Of a stretch of 34,554 nt of DNA, positions 25,236 to 34,493 are shown in pieces; the first letter of the stretch is position 1; each line of letters begins with the position of its first letter. The notes under the pieces are model-generated. The model was given only the letters and a program-made list of their open reading frames with translations, did no database searches and had not been told where the DNA came from. The stretch lies in the NCBI RefSeq assembly GCF_000588875.1, contig NZ_JEMV01000045.1:1-34554 (forward strand). The letters are read 5' to 3'. Made by a program: the position numbers and the translations under genes. The DNA comes from Sphingobium sp. Ant17 (lineage in GTDB: Bacteria; Pseudomonadota; Alphaproteobacteria; Sphingomonadales; Sphingomonadaceae).

Positions 25236-26416
25236 CTAGCGGGGTGGCAGTTCGGCGGCGGCGCGGGCGGCAGGGCGACGATATTGGCGTGGACCCTGGT
25301 CGAGCCGCAACGGCGCGAGCCGCTCGGCGGGTGGTTCCTGATCCTGCCCGACGATGAAGGCGCGGGCGGTGCGGCCCTTGTCGTCGTCCACGTCATTAAA
25401 TTGATAGGTCGCATCGAAGGCGGCGATCGGGATCAACAGGCTGCGATCGCCCATGGGCACTGGCACGATCTGATCGGGCGCAAGCCGCAGTTCGCCGTCC
25501 AGCCGCAGGGTTTCGCCCGGTGCCAGCGCGACGGCAGCATGGAGCGGCAGGCCGGTTTCGCCGATGAAGAAGCCATCGAGCAGCGCCTGCTGGTTCGCGC
25601 CGCCATTGCCGATGATGCCGCGCACCAGCACGTCCTGCGCGGCAAGCGCCCCGCGATTATGCAGCAACAGGCCATAGGCGATGGTGACGCCCATCAGCGA
25701 ATAGCGCGCCTGCGTGACTACGAGTTGCATGTCGATCCAGGCCCGGTCGGTGTCGACAGGGGCAGGCGGCGGCGGGGGCGGCGCGACAGGCGCGGGCGGC
25801 GGTGCTGGTGGAGGCAGAGGCGCGGTGAGGGGCTGTGCGACTAGCTCGGCTTCGACCGTTTCGGCTTCGCCGGGCGAGCGACGGCGCCGCAACAACAGGG
25901 CGACGGCGATGGCGGCGAGGGCGAGCAGGCCGCCGATGATCCAGCCCCAAGGCGTTGTATCGGCGCTGGCCGGACTGGCCGTTGGCGCGGGCGTTTCCGC
26001 AGGAGGCGGCGTGACGGCAGGGGCGGTCTGGTTGACTATAGCTCAGCCGGGAGTGCCTCTGGTATCGGCGCGCTGTCATTGGTGGGTTCCGGTTCGGTAC
26101 TGGGAGCGGGCGTTGGCGCAGGGCGGGTTTCGGTCGGTCGGGTTGGTTGCCGCGTGGTCGACTGCGCCGGGGACGGGACCGGTACGGCAACGGGCGGCGG
26201 CGTCACGGTGGGCGCGACGATAGGGGGTGGCGCGACCGTGGCGGGCGCGCGGAAGACATCCAGTTCCGGCCCCTGTCGGCGGGTATCGACCGGCGGCACG
26301 GTTCGCGACGGCGGCAGGCTGAAACCACCCGGCGCGGGCTCGTCGGCCTGCTGGGCATGGACGGGCGCGGCCAGCAGAAGCGGCGCGGCGAGCAAAAGTG
26401 AACGAACAGACCCCAT
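25236..26416 (-). pseudogene. Proline-rich single-pass membrane protein, frameshifted
   Basis: Two frames form one plausible protein of about 390 residues. The first (26,416-26,036) begins with a signal peptide (SLLLAAPLLLAAPVHAQQA) and continues as a periplasmic Pro/Thr-rich region. After a stop at 26,036 the same style of sequence continues in another frame (QTAPAVTPPPAETPAPTASP), runs into a transmembrane helix (WGWIIGGLLALAAIAVALLL), then RRRRSPGE, a cytosolic proline run and a beta-rich domain of about 150 residues (YSLMGVTIAYGLLLHNRGAL onward). The second frame has no start codon after its upstream TGA. One missing base near 26,042 explains this. I do not recognise the C-terminal domain. 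It is divergent from queF. Confidence 0.65.
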
Positions 26417-26516
26417 GTGGTGGCCAAGGCACAAGCCGCGCTGAATGGCAAGTGAACAACGTCGCCTGCCCCGTTGGACCGATGACAGCGGGCGGGCAAT
26501 CGCGTAAAGGGCGGGC

Positions 26517-26978
26517 ATGACCGACCTTAGCCAAGCCCCGCTCCATCTGGGCCAGACCAGCGCGCTTCCCGCCACGCCGGAAGCCGCCATCCTCGATTAT
26601 GTGCCCAATCCGCGTCCGGGCAAACCCTATCTGGTGCGCTTTACCGCGCCCGAATTCACCTCGCTCTGCCCGGTGACTGGCCAGCCCGACTTCGCCCATC
26701 TGGTGATCGACTATGCGCCCGCCGCGACGATCGTCGAATCCAAGTCGCTCAAGCTGTTCCTGGGGGCGTTCCGCAACCATGCGGCGTTCCATGAGGATTG
26801 CACGGTGGGGATCGGCGAGCGGCTGTTCGCCGAGATGAACCCGATCTGGTTGCGAATCGGCGGCTATTGGTATCCGCGCGGCGGCATTCCGATCGACGTG
26901 TTCTGGCAATCGGGCGAACCGCCTGCCGGGCTGTGGTTGCCGACACAAGACGTGCCGGGCTATCGCGGCCGGGGCTGA
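26517..26978 (+). CDS. queF: NADPH-dependent 7-cyano-7-deazaguanine reductase
   Basis: A 153-residue type I (single-domain) QueF, which reduces preQ0 to preQ1 in queuosine tRNA-modification biosynthesis. The catalytic Cys51 lies in [13 protein letters not shown] with Asp58 as proton donor. The QueF NADPH-binding block is [20 protein letters not shown], with Glu74. Length matches the short form, and the T-fold pattern is complete. It stands alone, divergent from the proline-rich protein gene and convergent with the ubiH-type gene seven bases away. Confidence 0.95.
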   Translation: MTDLSQAPLHLGQTSALPATPEAAILDYVPNPRPGKPYLVRFTAPEFTSLCPVTGQPDFAHLVIDYAPAATIVESKSLKLFLGAFRNHAAFHEDCTVGIGERLFAEMNPIWLRIGGYWYPRGGIPIDVFWQSGEPPAGLWLPTQDVPGYRGRG

Positions 26979-26985
26979 GCGCCGA

Positions 26986-28197
26986 TCAGACCAGCTCGCC
27001 GGTCAGCAGCCGGGGCAGCGCCCCGGACTGGCCGCGCGCTTCGGCCATGAAGCGCCCCTTGAGCAACGATGTGCGCTGCACCGTCGCGAGGCCCGCGCGC
27101 CGCGCCAGCTTTGGTAGGCGGCCGGGAATGTCGAATAGGCGCACCAGGCCATCCATCGCGACGCTGGTCATGATCGCGTCCAGCCCGCGCCAGCGCTGAT
27201 AGCGCGCAAGCAGTTGCGCATCGCCCGGATCAAGGCCGAGGCGCATGCCGTCGACCAATACTTCGACCAGCGCGGCGACATCGCGCAGGCCAAGGTTCAG
27301 TCCCTGGCCCGCTATCGGGTGGATGGCATGGGCGCTGTCGCCCACCAGCGCCAGCCGCGTATCGGTGATGCGCGCGGCATGATGGAAACCGAGCGGGTAG
27401 GAGGAGCGGGGGCCAGCCATGCTGATTTCGCCCAGGAAACCGCCGATGCGCTTCTGTGCCTCGGCAAGCCAGGCGCGTTCGGACAATTTGAGCATGGCGG
27501 GTGCCTGCTCGCTCGGCACGGTCCATACGATTGCCGAGCGGGTGCCCGGTAGCATCGGCAGCAGCGCGAAGGGGCCGCCGACATAGAAAATCTCATAAGC
27601 GGTGTTGCCGTGGGGCACGTCATGGTCGATCGCGCTGACCATGGCGGTGTGGCTATATTGCCAGCGGGTGGTGCGTATGCCCGCCGACTCACGGGTCGGG
27701 CTGTTGCGACCCTCCGCCGCGACCAGCAGCGCGCCGCGGATCGTCGCGCCGCTGGCCAGCGTCAGTACAACGCCATCTTCATTGCGATCGACATGGGTCG
27801 CGCGGTCGGGCTGGTAACGGGTGAGGTTGGTCGCTCGCTGGGCGGTCTGTTCCAGCGCGATGCGCAGGTCGCGATTGGGGAACATGGTACCCATCACGCC
27901 GTCATCGGCGGCGTCCGGCGCAAAGTCGAGAGCGCCTGGCTCCAAGCCATCGCTCACCCAGATGCGGTCGATCGGGCAGCCTTTGCCATCGAGGAAGGGA
28001 ATGACCCCGATCGCCGAGAGCATCGCGCAGCTGGTCGAAGAAATGGCCGACACGCGGCCGTCAAAGCCGCTGGCGGTGGTGTCCACCGGGTCGGCGGGAT
28101 CGACGATGGCGGTGCGCACGCCATGGCCGGAAAGGGCGATGCCAAGGGTCAGGCCGACAAGGCCACCACCCAAAATCACGACGTCGAAGCGTTCCAT
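26986..28197 (-). CDS. UbiH/UbiF/VisC-type FAD-dependent hydroxylase
   Basis: A 403-residue flavoprotein monooxygenase acting on the ubiquinone ring during its synthesis. The N-terminal Rossmann motif is FDVVILGGGLVGLTLGIALS. The second FAD motif, LALVGDSAHAIHPIAGQGLN followed by LGLRDVAAL, is the UbiH/UbiF signature. Which ring position it hydroxylates (C5, C6 or C1) cannot be told. The start at 28,197 is the first residue of the Rossmann strand region; a longer frame upstream lacks support. It lies downstream of ilvE on the same strand with a terminator-like hairpin between. Confidence 0.9.
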   Translation of the reverse strand: MERFDVVILGGGLVGLTLGIALSGHGVRTAIVDPADPVDTTASGFDGRVSAISSTSCAMLSAIGVIPFLDGKGCPIDRIWVSDGLEPGALDFAPDAADDGVMGTMFPNRDLRIALEQTAQRATNLTRYQPDRATHVDRNEDGVVLTLASGATIRGALLVAAEGRNSPTRESAGIRTTRWQYSHTAMVSAIDHDVPHGNTAYEIFYVGGPFALLPMLPGTRSAIVWTVPSEQAPAMLKLSERAWLAEAQKRIGGFLGEISMAGPRSSYPLGFHHAARITDTRLALVGDSAHAIHPIAGQGLNLGLRDVAALVEVLVDGMRLGLDPGDAQLLARYQRWRGLDAIMTSVAMDGLVRLFDIPGRLPKLARRAGLATVQRTSLLKGRFMAEARGQSGALPRLLTGELV

Positions 28198-28238
28198 AAG
28201 CCCCCGTCTAGGCGCTTGGGACCGACTTGAAAAGCGAT

Positions 28239-28274
28239 GGCTGGCCCGCTCGCCCAAAAGGGCAGGGGCCAGCC
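28239..28274 (-). terminator. Hairpin after ilvE, probable intrinsic terminator
   Basis: On the minus strand, arms of nine perfectly paired bases (28,266-28,274 with 28,239-28,247; GGCTGGCCC and its complement) extend inward through a bulge to GCCC-AAAA-GGGC. A short T run (TTTT) follows a few bases later, near 28,230-28,233. It lies just after the ilvE stop at 28,283, so it should end or weaken ilvE transcripts before the ubiH-type gene. Confidence 0.6.
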
Positions 28275-28282
28275 CGATCACC

Positions 28283-29374
28283 TTAGACGATATGCACCCA
28301 ACCGGCGGGATCGGCGACGGTGCCGCGCTGAATACCGGTCAGTTCGCCGCGCAGGCTTTCGGTGACCAGGCCACCGTCGCCATTGCCGATGGTGAAATCG
28401 CCATCTTTGCTGCGGACCGTACCGATCGCCGTGACCACTGCCGCCGTACCGCAGGCAAAGGCTTCGCGCAGCGCGCCGCTGGCGGCATCGGCCCGCCATT
28501 GGGCAAAGCTGTATGGCTCTTCACGCACCGCATGGCCCTTGGCGCGGGCAAGGGTAATGATGCTGTTGCGGGTAATGCCGGGCAGGATGGTGCCGGTCAG
28601 CGGCGGGGTAATGATCGAGCCGTCCTCCATCACGAAAAAGACGTTCATGCCGCCCAATTCCTCGACCCACTTATTTTCGGCGGCATCGAGAAAGACGACC
28701 TGATCGCAGCCCTGCTCGGTCGCTTCCTTCTGCGCGACCAGGCTGGCGGCATAGTTGCCGCCGCATTTGGCCGCACCCGTGCCGCCGCGCGCGGCGCGGG
28801 TATAATGTTCCGACACCCATAGGGTCACGGCCTTCTTGCCACCCTTGAAATAGGCACCGGCAGGCGATGCGATGACGCAGAATATATATTCCTTCGACGG
28901 GCGCACACCCAGGAAGGCTTCGCTCGCGAACAGGAAGGGGCGAAGATACAGGCTGCCTTCGCCGGTCGGAATCCAGTTCGCGTCGATCTTCACCAATTCC
29001 GCAACGGCTTCCAGGAACAGGTCTTCGGGGATTTCGGGCATTGCCAAGCGTTCTGCCGACTGGGCGAAGCGGCGGGCATTTTCCTCGGGTCGGAACATGG
29101 CGACGCTGCCGTCGGCGAGGCGGTAGGCCTTCATGCCTTCGAAGATTTCCTGGGCATAATGGAGCACGGCGCAGGCCGGGTCGATCTGGAACGGTTCGCG
29201 CGGGCCGACGCTGTGGCTGTGCCAGCCCTGCCCCTCGGTATAGCGGATCGTCACCATATGATCGGTGAAGAGGCGGCCGAAACCGGGATCCTCCAGCAGG
29301 GTGGCGCGCTCGTTCGCCGCCACAGTCTTGCTGCTGAGGGTAACGGTGAAACGCGAACTATGCTGGCCGTCCAT
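28283..29374 (-). CDS. ilvE: Branched-chain amino-acid aminotransferase
   Basis: A 363-residue class IV PLP aminotransferase that makes leucine, isoleucine and valine from their keto acids. The PLP lysine is K203 in GGTGAAKCGGNYAAS, the family's standard motif. Other marks are ALHYAQ-type substrate loop LHYAQEIFEGMKAYR, YLRPFLFA, and the later EELGGMNVFFV. Length and the long N-terminal part match the 350-370 residue group. The ATG at 29,374 is followed by MDGQHSSRF; upstream in-frame residues look non-coding. It is divergent from the threonine-aldolase gene, and the 138 bases between hold both promoters. Confidence 0.95.
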   Translation of the reverse strand: MDGQHSSRFTVTLSSKTVAANERATLLEDPGFGRLFTDHMVTIRYTEGQGWHSHSVGPREPFQIDPACAVLHYAQEIFEGMKAYRLADGSVAMFRPEENARRFAQSAERLAMPEIPEDLFLEAVAELVKIDANWIPTGEGSLYLRPFLFASEAFLGVRPSKEYIFCVIASPAGAYFKGGKKAVTLWVSEHYTRAARGGTGAAKCGGNYAASLVAQKEATEQGCDQVVFLDAAENKWVEELGGMNVFFVMEDGSIITPPLTGTILPGITRNSIITLARAKGHAVREEPYSFAQWRADAASGALREAFACGTAAVVTAIGTVRSKDGDFTIGNGDGGLVTESLRGELTGIQRGTVADPAGWVHIV

Positions 29375-29512
29375 AATCTGTCTCCTTGGGTTGGACGGGC
29401 TGCCTATGTCACAAAGCGGGACCGGAAACAACGTCACCTATGCTGACCCATCGGGCCGCTTGGGCCAAGCTGGCCTCTTGGCGCTGGGCTATACCCTCGC
29501 TAACGCTGCGCC

Positions 29513-30532
29513 ATGCATTTTTTCTCCGACAACGCCACCCCGCTTTGCCCGCCCGTCATGGCCGCGATCGCCGCCGCCGATCGGGAGGATCATGGCTATG
29601 ATGGCGACCAGTGGAGCGCGCGGCTCGACGCGGCTTTTAGCGATCTGTTCGAAACCCCGGTCAGCGCGCTATGGGTGGCGACAGGCACGGCGGCGAACAG
29701 CATTGCCCTGGCCTGCCTGTGCCCGCCTTATGGAGGCATCATCTGCCATGAAGAGGCGCATATCGTCGTCGACGAATGTGGTGCGCCGGGCTTCTTCACC
29801 CATGGCGCGAGCCTGATGCCGCTGCCGGGCGAAGGAGCGAAGCTGATGCCGGACGTGGTGGCGGAGCGGCTGGCGGCGATTCGCCCGGATGTGCATCAGG
29901 TGCCCGCGCGTGCGATCAGCATCACCAATGCCACTGAATATGGCCGCGTCTATACGCCCGACGAGGTGGCGGCTTTGGGAGCGGTTGCCCGCGCCCATGG
30001 CTTGGGCTTTCACATGGACGGCGCGCGGTTCGCCAATGCGGTGGCCTTTCTGGGCTGCGCGCCCGCCGACGTCACCTGGCGCGCGGGCGTCGATGCGCTG
30101 AGTTATGGCTGCGTCAAAAATGGCGGGATGGTGGGGGAAGCGCTGCTCTTCTTCGGGCCGGAGCGGGAGCGTCGTGCCGCAGAAGCGATGCGCTGGCGCA
30201 AGCGGTCGGGCCATTTATTCTCCAAGGGCCGTTATCTTGCGGCGCAGATATTGGCGATGATCGAGGACGACCTGTGGCTGGCCAACGCCAGCGCCGCCAA
30301 TGCGGCCGCGCAGGCGCTTGCCAGGGCGGCGTCGGAGCGTTTGCTGCATCCGGTCGAGGCGAACGAGCTGTTCCTGCGTCTTTCCGCGCCGGAAGCCGCC
30401 AGCCTGCGCGCGCAAGGGTTCGACTTTTACGACTGGGGCGGGGGCGCGGCGCGGATCGTGACCAACTGGTCGCAGGACGCAGCCAGCGTCGCGCCGCTTG
30501 CTGATGCGTTGCGCATGCTCGACCATGGCTGA
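29513..30532 (+). CDS. ltaE: Low-specificity L-threonine aldolase
   Basis: A 339-residue PLP enzyme splitting L-threonine (and allo-threonine) to glycine and acetaldehyde. Marks: FFSDNATPLCPPVM at the N-terminus, WVATGTAANSIAL (PLP phosphate grip), HMDGARFANAV with Asp169, and the Schiff-base Lys202 in LSYGCVKNGG. Family length is about 335-350, so it is complete. The last codons overlap the next gene (DMT transporter) by eight bases, suggesting translational coupling. The transporter might export or import an amino acid related to threonine or glycine; that is inference only. Confidence 0.92.
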   Translation: MHFFSDNATPLCPPVMAAIAAADREDHGYDGDQWSARLDAAFSDLFETPVSALWVATGTAANSIALACLCPPYGGIICHEEAHIVVDECGAPGFFTHGASLMPLPGEGAKLMPDVVAERLAAIRPDVHQVPARAISITNATEYGRVYTPDEVAALGAVARAHGLGFHMDGARFANAVAFLGCAPADVTWRAGVDALSYGCVKNGGMVGEALLFFGPERERRAAEAMRWRKRSGHLFSKGRYLAAQILAMIEDDLWLANASAANAAAQALARAASERLLHPVEANELFLRLSAPEAASLRAQGFDFYDWGGGAARIVTNWSQDAASVAPLADALRMLDHG

Positions 30533-31421
30533 CGACGATCGGGGCGGCATCGTCCTGCCCTTCATCCTCGTCACGCTGATCTGGAGTTCGACCTGGATCG
30601 TCATTCGCGATCAGTTGGGCAGCGTGCCCGCAAGCTGGTCGGTTTGCTATCGCTTTGCGCTCGCCGGGGTCGCGATGATGGCCTTTGCGCGGATGCGCGG
30701 CGTATCGCTGCGGATCGGCGGGGCGGGGATGGTATTCGCGGCCTTGTTGGGCACGGCGCAGTTCGTGCTGAATTTCAACTTCGTCTATCGCGCCGAAGAA
30801 CATCTGACGTCCGGGGTGGTTGCGGTCATCTATGCGATGCTCCTGATCCCCAATTCGATCCTGGCTTGGGCCGTGTTTCGACAACCGGTCAGCCGCGCCT
30901 TCATCGCCGGATCGGCTGTGGCGATGACGGGTATCGCAATGATGCTGATCCATGAATATCGCGCGGCGAGTGTGGACCCGGACAAGATCATGCTGGGAGT
31001 GGGCTTTTCGATCCTCGGGCTGTTCAGCGCTTCGGTGGCCAATGTGATGCAGGGCATGGACATCGCGCGTCGCTTGCCGATGGTGGCGGTGCTGGCCTGG
31101 GCGATGCTGATCGGCGCGGGGGTGAATGCGCTGTTTGCCTGGATTACGGTTGGGCCGCCGGTGATGGAACTGCGCGCTACCTATTTGCTGGGGATAGGCT
31201 GGCTGGCGATCGCTGGATCGGTCGTATCCTTCCCGCTCTATTTCCGCCTTATCCAGCGCATGGGCGCAGCGCAGGCGGCCTATACCGCCGTGCTGATCCC
31301 GGTGATCGCGATGCTGATTTCGACGCTGGTGGAGGGCTATCGCTGGACCGGGCTTGCGGCGTCGGGCGCGCTGCTGGCTGTCGCCGGGATGGTGATCGCG
31401 TTGCGCGCGAAAAAGGCTTAG
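30525..31421 (+). CDS. EamA/DMT-family transporter
   Basis: A 298-residue membrane protein with ten predicted helices in two EamA repeats (FILVTLIWSSTWIVIRDQLG in the first, YLLGIGWLAIAGSVVSFPLY in the second). DMT carriers of this type export amino acids or metabolites; substrate unknown. The start at 30,525 lies inside the end of ltaE (8-base overlap). The 3' end overlaps the convergent small gene by four bases. No odd features. Confidence 0.88.
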   Translation: MADDDRGGIVLPFILVTLIWSSTWIVIRDQLGSVPASWSVCYRFALAGVAMMAFARMRGVSLRIGGAGMVFAALLGTAQFVLNFNFVYRAEEHLTSGVVAVIYAMLLIPNSILAWAVFRQPVSRAFIAGSAVAMTGIAMMLIHEYRAASVDPDKIMLGVGFSILGLFSASVANVMQGMDIARRLPMVAVLAWAMLIGAGVNALFAWITVGPPVMELRATYLLGIGWLAIAGSVVSFPLYFRLIQRMGAAQAAYTAVLIPVIAMLISTLVEGYRWTGLAASGALLAVAGMVIALRAKKA

Positions 31422-31573
31422 CGGCGCATACCCGGCTGATACTGCTGCTTGGCGGCATTGACCCGGTCGATCAGGCTGGACAGTGGTGGCTGGGACGTCG
31501 TGATCGGCGTAGGTGTGGACAGGTGGGCCATGCGGCGACTGAGCGCGGTGAAGGTGGTTTCGATACTGTCCAT
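31418..31573 (-). CDS. Small hypothetical protein (51 residues)
   Basis: The ATG at 31,573 has AGGA about nine bases upstream and gives a polar 51-residue protein, MDSIETTFTALSRRMAHLST, then a Pro/Thr stretch and a helix with LSSLIDRVNAAKQQYQPG. The open frame extends further upstream to 31,720, but that part overlaps the SDR gene's 3' end and looks non-coding. No domain is recognised. Its 3' end overlaps the DMT gene. Confidence 0.5.
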   Translation of the reverse strand: MDSIETTFTALSRRMAHLSTPTPITTSQPPLSSLIDRVNAAKQQYQPGMRR

Positions 31574-31620
31574 CTGAGTGGTCCTGCTGTTGCGGCAGGC
31601 CCCTCTTCGCGCCGACATGG

Positions 31621-32463
31621 TTAAGAACGGGTAAGCATGACCTGGTCTTGCGGCGAACCGATTTCCGCTTTCAGGCAAGCCCCCAGCCCTTGGGCATAAG
31701 TGGGATAGCGTAGCTGCCATCCGAGCAATCGCTTGGCGCGGCCATTGGCGACACGGCGATTTTCGGCATAGAAGCTGCGCGCCATGGGCGATAGTTGGGC
31801 CTGATCCATCGTCAGGAGCGGGGGATGGGGCAGGGCCAGCATATCGCAGGCGGCCTCGATCACCCGATTTTGGGCGCAGGGCAGGTCGTCCGACAGATTA
31901 TAGATGCCGGGCGGCCCGTCGAAGGAGGCGATGATGCCCGCGACGATGTCTTCGACATGGACTCGGCTGAACACTTGGTCCGGCAGGTCGATGCGATGCG
32001 CGCGCCCCTCCCGCACCCGGTCCAGCGCCGACCGGCCCGGCCCATAGATGCCCGGCAGGCGGAAGCGCCGCATGTCGGGGCGCAGTGACCCCCAATCGCC
32101 ATCGGCATCGGCACGTGCGGTGCGGCGGCCTGATCCGATCGGACTGGCTTCGTCCACCCATGCGCCGCCGGTGTCGCCATAGACGCCGGTGGAGGAAAGA
32201 TAGCCGGTCCAGCGGGCAGGCGCGGTGGCGATGGCCGGGCCGTAGCGAACCAGGACGGGATCAGCTTCGCCTTCGGGCGGGACCGAGGAGAGGATATGCG
32301 TGGCGCTGGCGATGGCGGCGCGGACGGCGGGCTCGTCCTCGAATGCCAGCGTATCGGCCCCGGCGCTACGGCGCGTGCCGGTTATGTGCCAGCCTTCGGT
32401 TCGCAGCCGGGTGGCAAGGCGGGACGCAGTATAGCCCAGCCCGAAGATCAGCAAATGGGGCAT
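31621..32463 (-). CDS. NAD(P)-dependent epimerase/reductase, SDR extended (YeeZ-like)
   Basis: A 280-residue protein with an N-terminal nucleotide-binding motif, LLIFGLGYTASRLATRL (G-x-G-x-x-A rather than the more usual GxxGxxG), and a later STGVYGDTGGAWVDE, the S...Y region of extended short-chain dehydrogenases. RLPGIYGPGRSALD and RVHVEDIVAGI complete the family pattern seen in YeeZ-type proteins annotated as nucleoside-diphosphate-sugar epimerases. The catalytic Y-x-x-x-K lysine is not evident, so enzymatic function is uncertain. It follows sufA on the same strand ten bases later and may be the last gene of the suf operon. Confidence 0.8.
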   Translation of the reverse strand: MPHLLIFGLGYTASRLATRLRTEGWHITGTRRSAGADTLAFEDEPAVRAAIASATHILSSVPPEGEADPVLVRYGPAIATAPARWTGYLSSTGVYGDTGGAWVDEASPIGSGRRTARADADGDWGSLRPDMRRFRLPGIYGPGRSALDRVREGRAHRIDLPDQVFSRVHVEDIVAGIIASFDGPPGIYNLSDDLPCAQNRVIEAACDMLALPHPPLLTMDQAQLSPMARSFYAENRRVANGRAKRLLGWQLRYPTYAQGLGACLKAEIGSPQDQVMLTRS

Positions 32464-32473
32464 GACCGCCCCG

Positions 32474-32833
32474 TTAAACCGTAAAGCTTTCGCCGCAGCC
32501 GCAGCTGCCCTTGGCATTGGGGTTGGCGAAGGTGAAACCAGCGGTGAAATCATCCTCAACCCAGTCCATGGTCGATCCGATCAGATAGAGGACCGACCCG
32601 CCATCAATGTAGAAGACGCCGCCGGGGGTTTCGATCTTTTCATCGAACTTGGCCTCGTCGGTCACATAGTCCACCGAATAGGCAAGGCCCGAACAGCCGC
32701 GCTTGGGGGTCGAGAGCTTGACGCCGATCGTGCCTTCGGGCGCCTGCGCCATCAGGTCAGCGATACGCTGCTCGGCGCTTTTCGTCAGGATGACGGCGGC
32801 TGGGCGGGCGCGGGTCTTGGTCTCGACAGGCAT
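32474..32833 (-). CDS. sufA: HesB/IscA-family Fe-S carrier (SufA-like)
   Basis: A 119-residue A-type carrier that receives Fe-S clusters from SufBCD and hands them to apoproteins. The three conserved cysteines are present: one in KRGCSGLAYSVDY and two in the terminal GSCGCGESFTV. The ATG at 32,833 shares one base with the stop of the sufT-like gene (TAATG), which decides this start over an in-frame ATG upstream. Whether it should be called SufA or ErpA cannot be told from sequence; the position in the suf operon favours SufA. Confidence 0.9.
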   Translation of the reverse strand: MPVETKTRARPAAVILTKSAEQRIADLMAQAPEGTIGVKLSTPKRGCSGLAYSVDYVTDEAKFDEKIETPGGVFYIDGGSVLYLIGSTMDWVEDDFTAGFTFANPNAKGSCGCGESFTV

Positions 32834-33300
32834 TACAGCATTCCCAGTTCGAGTTTGGCTTCGTCGCTCATCTTCTGCGGATCCCAAGGCGGATCCCAGA
32901 TCAGGTTAACCTGCGCATCGCCGACGCCGGGCACCGCACCGACGCGCAGTTCGACTTCCCCGGGCATGGATTCAGCGACCGGACAATGCGGCGTGGTCAG
33001 CGTCATGGTGACGACGACATGCGCTTCGTCGGTCACATCGACGCCGTAGATGAGGCCAAGGTCATAGATGTTGACCGGGATTTCGGGGTCGTAAATCTCC
33101 TTGAGCGCGTCCACCACGGCATCATAGAGATTGCCGCCCGGCTCGCCTGCGGCGACCGGCGTCGGCTTGGCGGCAAGAAAGCCGTCGAGATAGTCGCGCT
33201 GGCGTTCACCGGACGCGGGCGGGCTGTCGACGCGCGCCTTGGGCGGGGCTTCGACCGTTTCGACTTCTTCCACCATGATCTTGCGCTCTTCGCTCATCAT
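32833..33300 (-). CDS. sufT: SufT-type DUF59/MIP18 Fe-S assembly protein
   Basis: A 155-residue protein. Residues about 58-155 form the DUF59/MIP18 domain: DALKEIYDPEIPVNIYDLGL, MTLTTPHCPVAESMPGEVEL with its conserved Cys, and the ending WDPPWDPQKMSDEAKLELG, all typical of suf-operon SufT. The N-terminal 55 residues are charged and disordered. SufT helps maturation of certain Fe-S proteins. Its start overlaps the sufS stop (ATGA), and its stop overlaps the sufA start, so the three genes are tightly coupled. Starts at 33,300 or 33,297 are both possible. Confidence 0.9.
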   Translation of the reverse strand: MMSEERKIMVEEVETVEAPPKARVDSPPASGERQRDYLDGFLAAKPTPVAAGEPGGNLYDAVVDALKEIYDPEIPVNIYDLGLIYGVDVTDEAHVVVTMTLTTPHCPVAESMPGEVELRVGAVPGVGDAQVNLIWDPPWDPQKMSDEAKLELGML

Positions 33301-34493
33301 CCAAAAATCTTTCTTACCCGCTCCAGGCCGCGCACCAGCGCGTCCACGTCGCTTTCGTCACTGTAAATGCCAAAGCTCGCCCGTGCGGTCGCTTCGACGC
33401 CCAGATGTCGCATCAGGGGTTGGGCGCAATGATGCCCGGCCCGGATCGCAACGCCGGTTTCATCCAATATGGTGCCGACATCATGCGGATGCACCCCCTC
33501 GACCGCGAAGGAGAGGATGCCAGCCGAGTCTTCGGGGCCGAAGACGCGGATGCTGTTGAGGTTTTCGAGGGCCGCGCGCGCTTTGGCCACCAGCGCGCCT
33601 TCATGCGCGTCGATCGCGTCCAGCCCGATCGCCTCGACATAGTCGATCGCCGCCGACAGGCCGACGACGCCGGTGATGTGCGGGGTGCCTGCCTCGAACC
33701 GGGTCGGGGCGGGGGCGTAGGTCGTTTTCTCGAACGTCACCTTGTCGATCATCGACCCGCCGCCCTGATAGGGGGGCATGGCGTCGAGCAGTTCCCCACG
33801 ACCCCACAGCACGCCGATGCCGGTCGGGCCATAGAGTTTGTGCGCGGAAAAGACGTAGAAATCGCAGTCAAGCGCTTGCACATCGACGGCGAGGCGCGGG
33901 ACGGCCTGGCAACCGTCGATCAGGATCTTTGCGCCGACCATATGCGCGATATCGGCGGCGCGCCGGCAATCGAGCACGCTGCCCAGCACGTTCGATACAT
34001 GGGACAGCGCGACCATCCGGTGGCGCGGCGTGATCATCGCGCGCATCGCGTCGAGATCAATCCGGCCATCGGCGGTCAAGGGAAGGACGTCGATATGCGC
34101 GCCGACCTTTTCCGCCACCATCTGCCACGGCACGATATTGCTGTGATGTTCGAGGGTGGACAGCAGGATGCGGTCGCCCGCCTTGAGTTGCTCCCCCGCC
34201 CAGCATTGGGCGACGAGGTTGATCCCCTCGGTCGCGCCACGGACATAGACGATCTCGCTGTCCGACGCCGCGCCGATAAAGCTGGCGACTTTGCGACGGG
34301 CGGCTTCATAGGCGAGCGTCATGTTGGCCGAGCGTTCATAGACGCCGCGATGGACGGTCGCATAGTCCGGGCCATAAGCGCGGGCGATGGCGTCGATGAC
34401 GGCCTGCGGCTTCTGCGCGGTCGCGGCGCTGTCGAGATAGTGCCAGTTGAGGACGCCGGGGAAGTCGTGGCGGAGTCCCTTAAGCCCCTCCCT
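33297..34493 (-). CDS. sufS: SufS cysteine desulfurase, start unresolved
   Basis: A class V PLP desulfurase that takes sulfur from cysteine for Fe-S assembly. Clear marks are DFPGVLNWHYLDSAATAQKP near the N-terminus, the PLP lysine in FSAHKLYGPTGIG, and the catalytic Cys in RAGHHCAQP. Internal methionine at 34,322 is too late, because conserved N-terminal sequence extends upstream to about base 34,475. Between there and an in-frame TGA at 34,494-34,496 no ATG, GTG or TTG exists. This is where a GC-rich REP-like hairpin sits, and one base missing from its left arm would open the frame further. Thus the true start is probably upstream in the hairpin or beyond the edge. SufE at 20,326 is its partner. 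Confidence 0.88.
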   Translation of the reverse strand, partial: REGLKGLRHDFPGVLNWHYLDSAATAQKPQAVIDAIARAYGPDYATVHRGVYERSANMTLAYEAARRKVASFIGAASDSEIVYVRGATEGINLVAQCWAGEQLKAGDRILLSTLEHHSNIVPWQMVAEKVGAHIDVLPLTADGRIDLDAMRAMITPRHRMVALSHVSNVLGSVLDCRRAADIAHMVGAKILIDGCQAVPRLAVDVQALDCDFYVFSAHKLYGPTGIGVLWGRGELLDAMPPYQGGGSMIDKVTFEKTTYAPAPTRFEAGTPHITGVVGLSAAIDYVEAIGLDAIDAHEGALVAKARAALENLNSIRVFGPEDSAGILSFAVEGVHPHDVGTILDETGVAIRAGHHCAQPLMRHLGVEATARASFGIYSDESDVDALVRGLERVRKIFG

